This document shows positions 34,922 to 45,596 of a stretch of 64,000 bases of DNA, piece by piece (position 1 is the stretch's first letter; every line of letters starts with the position of its first letter). The notes below the pieces were generated by a model, which saw only the letters and a program-made list of their open reading frames with translations, was not told the DNA's origin and ran no database searches. Source of the stretch: Alopecurus myosuroides (taxonomy: Eukaryota; Streptophyta; Magnoliopsida; Poales; Poaceae); NCBI GenBank assembly GCA_028641055.1, contig CM054058.1, positions 499,365,919 through 499,429,918 of the forward strand, in the 5' to 3' direction. A program made the position numbers and the translations under genes.

Positions 34922-34938
34922 CCCCACGGTGGGCGCCA
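34922..34938 (-). other. Primer-binding site of the Tat element
   Basis: The minus strand reads TGGCGCCCACCGTGGGG, two bases from the 5' LTR end. This is the usual primer-binding phrase of RIRE2/Tat-type grass elements. Confidence 0.75.
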
Positions 34939-34940
34939 AC

Positions 34941-35385
34941 TATCGAGACATCGTAGTAGAATTCATAGACGGGGGTGCCATGAGACTACTGATAGAGACG
35001 TGGGGGGACGTGACTGTGCGAAGGACAATGACACAGGGTTTTTACCCAGGTTCGGTACGACGCAGTAATGCGACGTTCCTACTCCTGCAATCTCACTATT
35101 CAGGACTAAAGCCTGTGAATACAGAGTACAATGAGGTTCTATTAGCTGGTCGTCAAGGATCAACCTAGGAGACTACGGCAACTATTAACTTGGAAAGTAA
35201 GAAATCCGCCTTCTACTCCAAGCCAGATCACGTGGGCCGTGATCCGGTTCTCCTAGAATCCGGCTTCTGTGCGTCAGCTTACTGGGCCGCCCAATGGACC
35301 GTAGCCCACTACCATTTGGGCCACCCGGGTAATCCGGCACTTTAGACTTCCATCTGATATACCCCTATTCGGTATATATCCGATA
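34941..35385 (-). repeat. 5' LTR of the Tat element, TATA region deleted (445 bp)
   Basis: Plus-strand ends TATCGAGACA and ATATCCGATA, each with one transition relative to the other LTR (TGTC and GACA). Relative to 23472-24007 it lacks 95 bp between two copies of AACCT, keeping one copy, which is a microhomology deletion. The missing piece contains the only TATA box. Confidence 0.9.
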
Positions 35386-35390
35386 ATAGT

Positions 35391-36110
35391 GTTCCGGAGA
35401 ATGGTGTGAACAATGTACCAGAAATCAGTGAAGTACTTGACCTTAGGAATACGCTGAGTCCAATACCCTCCGGATAGCAGTGACACAGACCATCCTGAGC
35501 CTTGAGAGTTGAGAAGTTGCTTGGAGTCACCATGGATTCTAGTGTGGATCATGGCATGATAAATAACCTCCGGAAGACCCAGAAGAGTTCCAAACGCATC
35601 CATGATGGTGGTACATTGAACACCACCACTCATCCAGGTAAGTGTGCGAGGTCCCTCAGTGGAGAAGTGGACAGTCGCATAGAATTACTTAAGCAGTCCA
35701 GGAGCAAAGGGTCGGGAGTTCCCCATGAGAGCAGTGATGCCATAAAAGTCCATAAGCTCCATGATCCCAGGCCAATGCTTGTGGGCATTATCCATATCAA
35801 AGAAATGCTGATCCACATGAGTGTTCTGAAGTTTACCAAGAAAGAACTCATACACACTCTCATGTATCTTGCACTAGAACCGGGGATCTGCACATGTACT
35901 CTGCTAAAGGCATAGGGGTTGAACTTCAGACGCCCATTCTCAAAGTCCTCTGTGCTCAGGAAGCCCCAATTGCGAAACACATGATCTTGTGGATTAACAG
36001 GGAGTGGAGCACCCTATCTCAGAGAGGGAGTGGAGCCTACAACCTCAGCGACACTTTTATTGCGGGTACGAGGAGCTTGCTTTCCCTTGTCTTGTGGTGC
36101 ATATGCATTG
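35391..36110 (-). pseudogene. Plant transposon protein ORF, N-terminal half
   Basis: Upstream half of the ORF at 22753-23471. The minus strand encodes QAPRTRNKSVAEVVGSTPSL with a stop at 36014-36016, then VFRNWGFLSTEDFENGRL, LKFNPYAFSRVHVQIPGSSA, and after a shift MSGGVQCTTIMDAFGTLLGL and YWTQRIPKVKYFTDF up to the target site at 35390. Removing the Tat element and one ATAGT copy leaves this last frame open into 23471. Several breaks (a stop at 36014, shifts near 35975 and 35850, a stop near 35680) show the ORF is old. The 5' part of its element is missing beyond about 36120. Confidence 0.55.
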
Positions 36111-36120
36111 CCCGAGAATA

Positions 36121-36529
36121 ATGATGAATGGGTATGGAAAATGACAGTAAGTGCACATGGTCATGGTTTTGAAAATAAAATTGTTCAATTGAGGTGAGTT
36201 ATGGGAGTAGTTTGTAATTTTATTTTTATCTCTAGCCCTTTGGTGGGCTGTAATGTGAACTCTGACCTATTCTAATACAGTCTACACGTAAAGAAAAAGG
36301 TAAATACTATGTAACGGAGTCCGATGGAAACAAAATCCTCGGACCACTCTGAAGACGTCCATCTTCTCGTCCATCCAACGGCCGTATTTCTTTCAATAAA
36401 AAAGGCCCATTAATTCCGGCCCCTACCTAGTCTAGTCTTTTCCCAAATATCCGCCTGGATGTGCGCCTCGATCAAATCGTCCGGCCGGCTTGACGCTGTC
36501 GCTCTCCACCGCGATTAGATCGCCCCCAC
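36121..36529 (+). promoter_or_regulatory. Promoter-like stretch ending at the Tekay insertion site
   Basis: The right part (about 36300-36529) is low-copy-looking: AAAAGGCCCATTAATTCCGG at 36400 holds a GGCCCA element, and a GC-rich, C-rich segment (36440-36529) resembles a grass 5' leader. It ends at the target duplication CCCAC (36525-36529) and continues at 49760. 36121-36300 is AT-rich and unassigned. Confidence 0.35.
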
Positions 36530-37810
36530 TGTAACATCCCAAGTATGAAATCTCCCCCTAGAATGTTTTGTTTCTTGTTTTATTATTGCTTTGCATCATG
36601 TCATCATAATTGCCTTTTGTTGCATTTGTTTTGCATTTGAATTGATTTTGTTTCCATCTGTTTTCTATTTTGAATTCCAAAACAAAATTAATTTATTGTC
36701 ATACTTGTTATGTTACAATGTGTCAACTAAAAACTACAAAACAAACCAACAATTGTTTCCACCAAAATTGTTATCAAAAACTTAATTTGGCTTAACATTC
36801 AATTATTTCTTTTTGATACCAAAAATTGCTCAAAATCATTTGATTTCCAAAACAATAACATCAATCAAAATTATTTTGGAAAACAATGGTTGTTTTAAGG
36901 TGTTGTTACAAAACAGAGCAATATAAAATTTATTCCAAAATTTTGCTAACTCTAAAACCATTTGTTTATCTCTCTTTATCCAAATCTGCAAAAAAAAAGT
37001 AAATAATAGAAAATATTAAAAAGAGAGGGGGGGAAGAGAGCAGCCAGCCCACTTTGGGCCAGCCCAAGTGCCCTAAGGCCCGTACCCCCCCCCCCACGAC
37101 TTGTCTTCTTCCTCCGTACACTGTACGAACACCATCCAGTGCATCCACGTTCGCAGGTTCATGGAGGGAACGGTCGATCCGCACGTCCACCTCCTCCTCT
37201 TAAGCTCCTCGAGCTCCCCTCGCTCCTAACCCTAATTCTCCCTCCTCCTCTTCCTCCCTCGCGCCGCAGCCTCTTCTCTCCTCCTCTCTCGCTGCTCTCT
37301 CTCGTTTCTGTAACCACCACCGAAGCTCCTCCACCGCCGCCTCTCTCCGGCGAGGCGCCGCCGCCACGGTGCCCGCCCGGCCGCGCTAGGGCCGGGAACG
37401 GAACCGTCCCGGCGTCCTCTTCCTCCCCGTGGCCTCGGTTTCCTCCGAGGTGCACCGAGCCGTCGCCGCCATCCGGTTTTCGTCGCCGGCCGGACCTCAC
37501 CGTGCGCCTCCATCTCGACAGCAGGTGAGACGCTCCCCGCCTCCGCTCCTTCCCCGCCTCGCCGTCTCGCACGGGCCCACGGCCACCGGCCGCCCGCATC
37601 CGCCCCCGGGCGCCCGCATCCGCCCCGGCCGCACGAGCCACCGCGGAGGCCCCCGCACGTCCACGGCGGGGCAGCGCTCTCGCTCGCCCCGGCCCCTGTA
37701 CGCCATCGCTCTTCTGTACCTGTACGTAAGAGATTCAGAAGTGCAGTTATTTTCAGATCTAGCGTGGTAACGGAACTACAAAACCAAACCTGCTCCTATG
37801 TCTAACACAA

Positions 37811-37903
37811 AACCGAGCATAGCCCAGTGGCTAGCGCCTTGTGCGCGCGACCCAGGGGGTCTCGGGTTCGACCCCCACCCCCCGCGCATTAGCCACCTTT
37901 TTT
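37811..37903 (+). ncRNA. tRNA-like Pol III unit inside the 5' LTR
   Basis: A box TAGCCCAGTGG (37820-37830) and B box GGTTCGACCCC (37865-37875) are 45 bp apart start to start, close to tRNA spacing. A T6 run (37898-37903) follows 22 bp downstream as a terminator. The T-arm stem is only partly paired (three GC pairs), so it is not a functional tRNA. It looks like a tRNA-derived SINE head or relic. The 3' LTR has an identical copy at 46876-46968. Transcription is not shown. Confidence 0.5.
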
Positions 37904-38849
37904 CAGTTTTATTTTTCAGATCTTCACAGGCCCCTAAATTGCACACAGGTCCCTGGATATTTTTCTAGGTCCCTGCAGATTTGTTTTAAGTCCCTAGCAG
38001 TGAAATAAATGGCAGATTATCAACCACACTTTAAAAATGCCTAACTAATTATTTACAACTCCAAATTTAACATTTTTTATATGTTTTCAATACCAAATTT
38101 AATTCTCTATCTAGTTAAGCCATTTGTTTTCTGTTTTGACCATTGCAAATAATTTCAAATTTCAAATTCAAACTATTTCTTTCACATTTGATAAAATTCA
38201 TAACTAATTCAATATTAATCCAAATGACCCAAATAAAATATGTTTTCCATGTCAAATTAAACCACCTAACCAAATATAACTTTTGTTTCATGTTTTGAAT
38301 AATTTAAATTGCCTAAATAATTTAAACCTTGTTTAAATCATTTAAAATTGATAAAATCATAACTTGCTCAAATAAAATTATTTTTGAACATGCAAATATG
38401 TTTTCAAACCATCAAAGTGTAAACTTTTCAAATATGAATTTTGTTATTTGTTTTGCACAATTTAAATTGGTGAAAACAACAACTATTTTGTGTAATCCCT
38501 TTAAGGAACCAAACATCCCCTAAATTAATAAATAACTTTCTAAATTGGTAAACCCTATTTTAAATTGGTTCTATTGTTGTTATTTTGTCGTTTTCCTCAT
38601 CCATGCATCATACTAATTCACTCTCATCTGTTGATTAGTTGGGAAACAAATAATCTAACCTAAAATTCATGGGCTTTTCATATGCAACTCAAAATTGCAT
38701 ATGTGTCCATTTAATTTGTGTTACCATGTCAACTAGTTTATTTTGATGCAACTATTAACATGACATGCATCATCCCCATGATTGTGCACTATGCCATGAT
38801 ATTGATTGTCTACCCTTTCTGCATTGTCTGTTTGCTTCTTCTCGGATAG

Positions 38850-38927
38850 ACGACGACGTTGATACCGACGATCCTTACGACACCCCTTCAGAGGTTTTAG
38901 CTCAGTACCAGGCTACTGGGTTTGCAG
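38850..38927 (+). other. Acidic exon-like segment in the 5' LTR (middle)
   Basis: Preceded by an AG acceptor after a T-rich run, followed by a GC donor (CAG|GCAAGT). With a phase-1 G supplied by a previous exon the frame reads DDDVDTDDPYDTPSEVLAQY and leaves a phase-1 G. A donor CAG|GTGAGA at 37524/37525 and the next acceptor at 40151 have the same phase. The 3' LTR copy (around 47918-47995) keeps frame and sites. Confidence 0.35.
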
Positions 38928-40151
38928 GCAAGTTATCACTCACATGAACCACTGTGTTCCTTTCAACATTGGTTACCGATACTTTCCGTTGTCTTTTCTG
39001 CTAGCCATAGTAGTAGTTGCTTCTGTTACGAACCTATCACATGATACCCTTAACCTTGATATTGCCTCACCTCCAGTCCTATAACCCCGTTGTTTGAGCC
39101 CGTGTCTTACTAGCATGCTTAGGGTTGTTTCTGCTCGAGTCTGTTACCCGTTACTTTCTGTTATCATATTTCTGTCATGTTCTATGGGCTCGATGTTTAA
39201 ACAACAACCTGTTAATGCTTGGGTAATAATAATAATTTGAGGTTAAGGCACCGGCAGGAGGCCCGTCGTGGTTTTGAGGCCTGCTAGTGTCGACCCTAAT
39301 TAGGAAAAGGGTCTTGTCTACTGATCCATGATGAGCGTGCTCACCGCATCCGGGTGGTGGTATGGAACCCCCCTCGGCTTTGATCTGATCCGCAGTTTGT
39401 CCGAAGAGCCACACTTAGTTCGGGTGTTCCATTTGGCTCATACGCATAAATGGGTCGCTCCCATGGTTACTGATGATGATGATGACGCACACATATAGGG
39501 CGAGGCCTGTAGTGCCGGGGTGTTGTGTCCTGCGGGAGTTTTGCACACCTGCGCTGAGTATTCGGCTGCGTGGCTGGGACCTTATAGCTCCGTGGCTCCT
39601 AGGACAGGCTGTAGTGATGGTTCGAGTCGTGTCGAGTCCACCTGAGTTTTAGTTGGTGGCTTGAGTGTGTACGGGTACTGGAGCACACCCTGCAGGGATG
39701 AATCTTCTCGAGAAGCCGTGTTGTCCGCGGTTATGTGACGACTTGGTGAAAGTACTGGCTAACAAGTACTCAGACAACTTACACCTAACTATAATAACTT
39801 GACTAGTAATAGGTTTATTGACACAATAACCTGAACCATCATTAATCCAACTGTGTGAGTTATCCTTGGATTGCTTCTTTGGATAAGGGGCGAGATCCAG
39901 GATGGGTTTGTTTGGTGGTTAGTTATAGTTGGTTACGACGCGCTATCTTATCTTCTTTCTGTTAGCCGGAAGTTGTAGTATGTTCTGTAGTTGGTTAGTG
40001 CAGCCAGTTACCGCATCTTTTATATCACCCTTCCTTCCGTTGAACCCAAAGCATCTGTGCTTGGTGTTGACGGGTTACACTTTGGTGAACTGTGAGTCTT
40101 GCTTGCCAGTACGTTGTTGTACTGACCCCTTTGGGGCTGTGGTTTACGCAG

Positions 40152-40216
40152 ACGACGATTCCGAGGATCCCCATGGAGGCTACTGCGTGGAGTACGACGA
40201 CGCTGTTGACGAGTAG
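40152..40216 (+). other. Acidic terminal exon-like segment in the 5' LTR
   Basis: Preceded by TTTACGCAG. The frame (phase-1 G plus AC) reads DDDSEDPHGGYCVEYDDAVD and then Glu and TAG at 40214-40216, 477 bp before the LTR end. The 3' LTR copy ends at TAG 49281-49283. Confidence 0.35.
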
Positions 40217-40695
40217 GTAGCGGACCCGGGCAGGATCCGAGACTTCGTGGATGGGCTCCGTTTTCCTTTCATTGCCGGCCTCTTAGGCCTATTTGGTTCT
40301 TGTCTGTACTCAGACATGTTGAATGCTTCCGCTGTTTTGTAATGATGTATTGTTGGGGCAGGTGCCCTCTGAATGATTGTATTTGCTATCTCTGCTCTAA
40401 TGAGAGCCATTTGCAACCTTATTTCAATCTTTTGTGTCTTAGAGATATGTTGTGGTATCACTTGTTAAACGCCGTTGACGTACCATGTGTGTATGGTTTG
40501 AAGTACGTCGACGGAAGTGCCTTTGATCTCTAGTGGATAGTTTACATCGACGATGGAATAGCAGGGCTTGTGTTGTCGCGCATAAGCGCAGGCCTACCAG
40601 GAAGCTGGGACGTGGGAGCAGTTATGCCCCATAATCCAAGCATCTGCTATCCAGTTCGTACGGTGAGTATCCCCTAGAAATCAGGGTGCGACAAA

Positions 40696-40708
40696 TGGTA
40701 TCAGAGCC
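40696..40708 (+). other. Primer-binding site (initiator tRNA-Met type)
   Basis: TGGTATCAGAGCC starts three bases after the 5' LTR end. TGGTATCAGAGC is the classical plant primer site complementary to the 3' end of initiator tRNA-Met. Confidence 0.85.
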
Positions 40709-41179
40709 TGTCTGCCTGTAGGATCCCTTTTACTGGTCGCAGTTGAGTCTAGAAACTATTTTGTAGCTATATAGGAAAAATGAAACGTGAGAGTAGGAAT
40801 TCTGCCATTTTATTTCTTTCCCCACCCACCCTCCCTTTTCTGGTAAGGAAGTGCAACGTTGTTTTTCTCTTCTCATCTAAACTTTCAAGTTAGGATTTCA
40901 CGTGTTCTGGGTTCTTCCGTAGTACCTTAGGAGTTTTGGTCGCGAGTTTCCCGATGTTGCTTCAATATCATGTTTCTCTCAAGAACCTTTCGTCCATTGG
41001 TGTATCCATTCCTAGCTATGTTTAGTTATCCTTTCGTACTCAAACCATTTATGGTGAACGTTGAGGGTAGTATATGTTTGATCCATGCTACCTTCTTACC
41101 GTCTGAAGTAATCCTTTTAAGCACTTATATTGGATTTTGTTATCCGGTTAGCTGTGTTAATCTTGGTATCCTCTTCAGG
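40709..41179 (+). other. Leader between primer-binding site and gag
   Basis: About 470 bp, T-rich. The gag frame is open upstream to an ATG at 40970, but that part is hydrophobic and unlike gag, so translation more likely starts at 41180. Confidence 0.5.
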
Positions 41180-42130
41180 ATGGAAAGTGGTGACGAAGAA
41201 CCCACACTGCCACCTGAGATGGGGAAAGTGCTGTCTCAGATGACACAAGTTATAAAGCAGATGCAGCAGAACCAAGACCTTGGGAGTAATGGCAACGCCC
41301 GGGTGTCTATTCGGGAGTTCCTTGAGCTCAATCCGCGCACGTTTGATAACTCCTCCGAGCCATTGGATGCTGATGACTGGCTCCGTGAAATGGACCGTAC
41401 TCTTATGGTAGCTCATGTGGCTGACGAGGACCGTGTTCCTTACGTGACCTACCTTCTCCGTGGACAATCCATGTCTTGGTGGGAGAATTTCCAAGAAATG
41501 AGAGGTTCTAGTGTGGCAATCACATGGGAGGATTTCAAGCAAGCCTTCGTGCGCCATCACATTCCCGATGGGCTCATGGAGAAAATGCGTGAGGAATTCT
41601 ATTCTTTCACACAAGGCAATCTGGACGTTCTCGAATACCAAAGAGAGTTCAATCGTCTGGCTCGCTACGCCGGAGATGAAATCTCCACGGAAGCGAGAAA
41701 GATGGCAAAGTTCCGCAGGGGTCTCAACCCGGAACTCAAGTATGCTCTCACCAACGTCAAGGCCAAGAATTTTGAGGACCTCGTCAACATCGCTCTAAAT
41801 GAAGAGCATGGGCGCAAGTTGGTTGAGGAATCTCGTAAGCACTCTCGTGAACAGGCTAATCTCTCGAAAGCTATCATGCCTCCACAAAAACGAAGAGTTT
41901 GGGTTCCATATACCACTCCAACACCGCCCATCTGCTTGCCAAGCCCGGCAGGATTTCTTGCCCTCCCTCCCACCCCAGTGGTATCTTCAGGAGGTGCTCC
42001 ATCTCAGCCAAGTCAACAGCTCCTCGTTCTGCTAGTACATGCTTCAAGTGCGGTCTATCAGGACACTACTCCTACAAGTGCCCGCAGAACAAGCTACCAT
42101 CACTACCTACCTCTAAGGTCAATCATGTGA
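41180..42130 (+). pseudogene. Tekay-like gag
   Basis: Start ATG 41180 (MESGDEEPTLPPEMG). The retrotransposon gag domain covers about codons 50-220 (DWLREMDRTL, WWENFQEMRG, FYSFTQGNLDVLEYQREFNR, KFRRGLNPEL). The frame shifts near 41900. The zinc knuckle CFKCGLSGHYSYKC (42040-42081, CX2CX4HX4C) is in the next frame. It forms the nucleocapsid part that packages the element RNA. The upstream methionine at 40970 is rejected because the extra 70 residues are hydrophobic and not gag-like. Confidence 0.8.
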
Positions 42131-45100
42131 TGGTACACACTCCTTCGCCTAGGCCCCGCAACAAGAACAAGTCTGTCTTGAGAACTGTGAAGGTGAACCA
42201 TGTCAAGGCCCAGGGAGCAGAAGAATCTCCAGAGGTTGTAATGGGCACACTTCTTGTGAACTCGTTTCGTGCTAAAGTCTTGTTCGATTCTGGTGCTTCA
42301 CACTCTTTCATCTCTCAATGCTTTGCAAACAACAGTGGAATCAACTTCGAACAGTTGTCTATCCCTCTCCTAGTGAAATCACCGGGATCTAGCTGGCAAA
42401 GCAATAAAGTTAGCCAGAACATCGAGATCACAATTGGAAACCTTCCATTCCAGGCATCTCTGATAGCTCTCCACTCTTCAGATATTGATGTCATTCTGGG
42501 GATGGATTGGTTGGTAGCCAACAAAGCAGTCATTGATTGTCCTGCTAAGTCTGTCAAAATCACACACCCTTCTGGCCAGATAGTCTACTTCCATGCTGAA
42601 AATCCAGTTGCTCAACTCTACACTCTCAATGCAAATCCTCTACCATCTATTGAAACTATTCCGGTGGTTTGTGAATTCCCTGATGTCTTTCCAGAAGAAT
42701 TGCCAGGAATGCCTCCTGACAGAGCAGTTGAGTTCGTGATCGAACTTGAACCAGGCACTGCTCCAATCTCTAAGCATCCATACAAGATAGCTCCTCCTGA
42801 ACTGAAGTTGTTGAAGGAGCAAATCGATATGTACATGGAGAAAGGTTACATTCAACCTAGTTCCTCCGCTTGGGGTTGCCCAACTCTGTTTGTTGCCGAA
42901 GAAGGATCAAACAAAGAGACTCGTGGTTGACTATCGTCCTCTCAACGAGAAAACCATCAAAAACAAGTATCCAATTCCTCGTATCGATGATCTTTTTGAT
43001 CAACTTGCTGGAGCCTCAATATTCTCCAAGTTGGACTTGAGGATGGGTTACCATCAAATAAAGATCAGAAAGGAAGATATTCCAAAGACAGCTTTCACCA
43101 CTCGTTACGGTCTATATGAATACACCGTCATGTCCTTTGGTCTCACCAATGCACCGGCGACATTCTCTAGACTCATGAATTCTGTCTTCATGAATACCTC
43201 GACAAGTTCGTTGTGGTATATCTTGATGATATTCTTGTCTACTCAAAATCTGAGGAAGAGCATGGAGAACATCTTCGTCTCACTCTCATGAAACTTCGCG
43301 AGCATCGTCTGTATGCCAAGTTCTCCAAATGTGAGTTCTGGATTCCAGAAGTTGCTTATCTTGGTCATGTCATCTCTGCCAAGGGCATAGCCATTGATCC
43401 AGAAAAGGTTAAGGCAATTGTTGATTGGAAACCTCCTAAGACGGTGAAGCAAGTCAGAAGTTTTCTTGGCTTGGCTAGCTATTGCCGTCGTTTCGTCCAA
43501 AACTTCTCCAAGATTGCCAAACCTCTCACTGATCTCACAAAGAAGGACAAGAAGTTCGTTTGGTCTCCACAATGTGATGAAAGTTTCAATCTCCTGAAGA
43601 CTAAACTCACTTCTACACCAGTTCTGGTTGGCCCAGATACTACCAAACCTTTCCAGATATTCTGTGATGCTTCTCTCCAAGGTCTAGGAGCAGTTCTTAT
43701 GCAAGAACGTCAAGTTGTGGCTTATGCTTCACGTCAGTTGAACGCACATGAGCAAAACTATCCCACACATGATCTTGAACTTGCAGCAGTTGTGTTTGCC
43801 CTCAAGAAATGGAGACAATACTTGTTGGGTAACAAAACTGAAATCTTTTCCGATCATAAGAGTCTGAAATACATCTTCACTCAGCCAGATCTAAACCTCA
43901 GGCAAAGGAGATGGATTGAAAAGATCAAAGACTTCGATCTTACCATTTCTTACACTCCAGGCAAGGCTAATGTTATGGCCGATGCTCTCAGTCGCAAGTC
44001 GTATTGCAATAATCTCATGATCATGGAAAGCCAACCTCCACTTCATGAAGAATTCCAGAAGCTGAACCTTGGTCTTGTTCCTCAAGGTTATCTTGCGAAC
44101 TTGACAGCTAGTCCAACTCTCGAGGATAAGATTCGTTCTGAACAACTTCGTGATGCTGAGATCAAGAAGATCGCAAATAACATCAAAGCAGGCAATGTGA
44201 AGTATCAGTGCTTCTCAATTGATGACAAGGGAACGGTGTTCTTCGAAGGACGCATTGCGGTTCCTCAAGTTCAAAGTCTCAAAGATGTTATTCTCAAGGA
44301 GGCTCATGAAACTCCTCTCTCCATCCACCCTGGAAGTACAAAGATGTACCAGGATCTCAAAACACTGTATTGGTGGTCTGGCATGAAACGTGAAATTGCT
44401 AAATACGTTTCTGAATGCGACGTTTGTCAACGTGTTAAGGCAGTTCATCAGAAAACAGCCGGTCTTCTCCAACCTCTGAAAATTCCTGAGTGGAAGTGGG
44501 ACATGATTGAAATGGACTTCGTCACTGGTTTTCCAAAGTCCAAGAAGGGCAACGATGCAATCTTCGTTGTTATTGATCGTCTCACTAAGGTTGCTCACTT
44601 CTATGCTGTCAAAGAAACAATCTCAGCTAGCCAGTTAGCAGAACTCTACACAACAAAGGATTGTTCCTCTTCATGGTGTTCCATTGGAAATAAGCTCAGA
44701 CCGTGGAAGCATATTCACTTCTCATTTCTGGAAGAGTTTTCAAGAAGCATTGGGCACCAAACTTCTGTTCAGCACAGCTTATCATCCTCAGTCTCAAGGG
44801 CAAGTCGAAAGAGTCAATCAGATTCTCGAGGATATGCTCAGAGCATGTGGTCTCTCCTTTGGCATGAAATGGGAGGAATGCCTTCCATATGCTGAATTCT
44901 CCTACAACAACAGCTTCCAGGCAAGCCTAGGCATGGCACCGTTTGAAGCACTCTATGGCCGCAGATGCAGGAGTCCAATCAATTGGTCTGGAGCTGGTGA
45001 ACGTTCACTCTTAGGCCCTGACATTGTTAAGGAAGCCGAAGAGAAAGTTCGAATCATTCGTGACAATCTCAAGATTGCTCAGTCTCGTCAGAAAAGCTAC

Positions 45101-45559
45101 TATGACAGCAAGCACAGGGATATGATTTATGCACCTGGTGACAAGGCATACCTCCGTGTAACTCCCCTCAGAGGCACTCATCGTTTTGGTGTGAAAGGAA
45201 AGCTAGCACCGAGATACATTGGTCCGTTCAACATTCTCTCAAGGCGTGCGGAAAATGCCTATCGTCTTGAACTTCCAGAAAAACTATCCAAGGTGCACGA
45301 TGTGTTTCACGTGTCACAGCTCAAGAAGTGTTTCAAAGATCCAGATCGTGCAGTTGATCATGATTCCATTGAACTGCAAGAAGATCTATCTTATGAGGAG
45401 CACCCTGTTCGAATTCTCGATGAGACCGTTCGTAAGACTCGCAACAAGAGCACCAAGTTCTTGAAAGTGCAGTGGTCGCATCATTCCGATAAAGAGGCAA
45501 CGTGGGAGACCGAAGAGGATCTTCGCAAGAAGTATCCGGACCTTTTCACTACTCAGTAG
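41899..45559 (+). pseudogene. Tekay-like pol: protease, RT, RNase H, integrase, chromodomain
   Basis: Spread over four frames. 41899-42930: zinc knuckle, protease (VLFDSGASHSF at 42280, ILGMDWL) and start of RT. 42890-43291: RT ([42 protein letters not shown]). 43213-44895: RT catalytic YLDD (43219-43230), RNase H ([12 protein letters not shown], the YASRQLN region, [14 protein letters not shown]), integrase zinc finger (HPGSTKM, CDVCQ) and first Asp ([10 protein letters not shown]). 44684-45559: [29 protein letters not shown], and a C-terminal chromodomain-like stretch (ILDETVRKTRNK, LKVQWSHH, ATWETEEDLRKKYP) that in chromoviruses steers integration to marked chromatin. Frames alternate at near 41900, 42895, 43195 and 44665, each consistent with a one-base indel. 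Catalytic residues are retained. Confidence 0.85.
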
Positions 45560-45582
45560 GAATCTCGGGGCGCGATTCCTTC

Positions 45583-45596
45583 AAGGGGGGGCGTTT
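45583..45596 (+). other. Polypurine tract of the Tekay-like element
   Basis: AAGGGGGGGCGTTT directly precedes the 3' LTR start TGTAACATCCC at 45597. Confidence 0.8.

Larger units (their letters stand above)
23472..35385 (-). mobile_element. Full-length Tat-lineage Ty3/gypsy retrotransposon, 11.9 kb, defective
   Basis: Flanked by a perfect 5-bp duplication ATAGT (23467-23471 and 35386-35390). Minus-strand order: 5' LTR (34941-35385), primer-binding site, gag, protease, RT with a degenerate RNase H and a second archaeal-type RNase H, integrase, then a plus-strand spliced gene (24548-27511), polypurine tract and 3' LTR (23472-24007). Dual RNase H plus an antisense accessory gene is a hallmark of Tat elements. 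The element is dead: gag has a stop and an internal deletion, pol has two frameshifts, the antisense gene is broken, and the 5' LTR lacks its TATA region. It sits inside a transposon-protein ORF. Confidence 0.85.
36530..40693 (+). repeat. 5' LTR of the Tekay-like element (4,164 bp)
   Basis: Begins TGTAACATCCCAAG and ends GGGTGCGACA. Nearly identical to 45597-49759. The GC-rich 5' third (to about 37990) differs at only a handful of sites, while the AT-rich part (about 38000-39200) differs at more than 30 sites that I could list by eye. It contains a Pol III-type unit (37811-37903) and exon-like acidic segments (38850-38927, 40152-40216). Confidence 0.9.

Noticed and set aside
37139..37770. Long Pro/Arg-rich frames on both strands of the GC-rich LTR part (also 46123-46835)
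   Set aside because: Open frames occur in several overlapping frames on both strands, as expected from GC-rich, stop-poor sequence. Only the acidic blocks show splice-site and phase consistency.
37812..37890. Functional tRNA gene
   Set aside because: The A and B boxes are good but the T-stem pairs at only three positions and no clean acceptor stem forms. Kept as a tRNA-like Pol III unit only.
40970..41179. Upstream methionine of Tekay gag at 40970
   Set aside because: The extra 70 residues are hydrophobic and unlike gag. ATG 41180 starts the recognisable protein.
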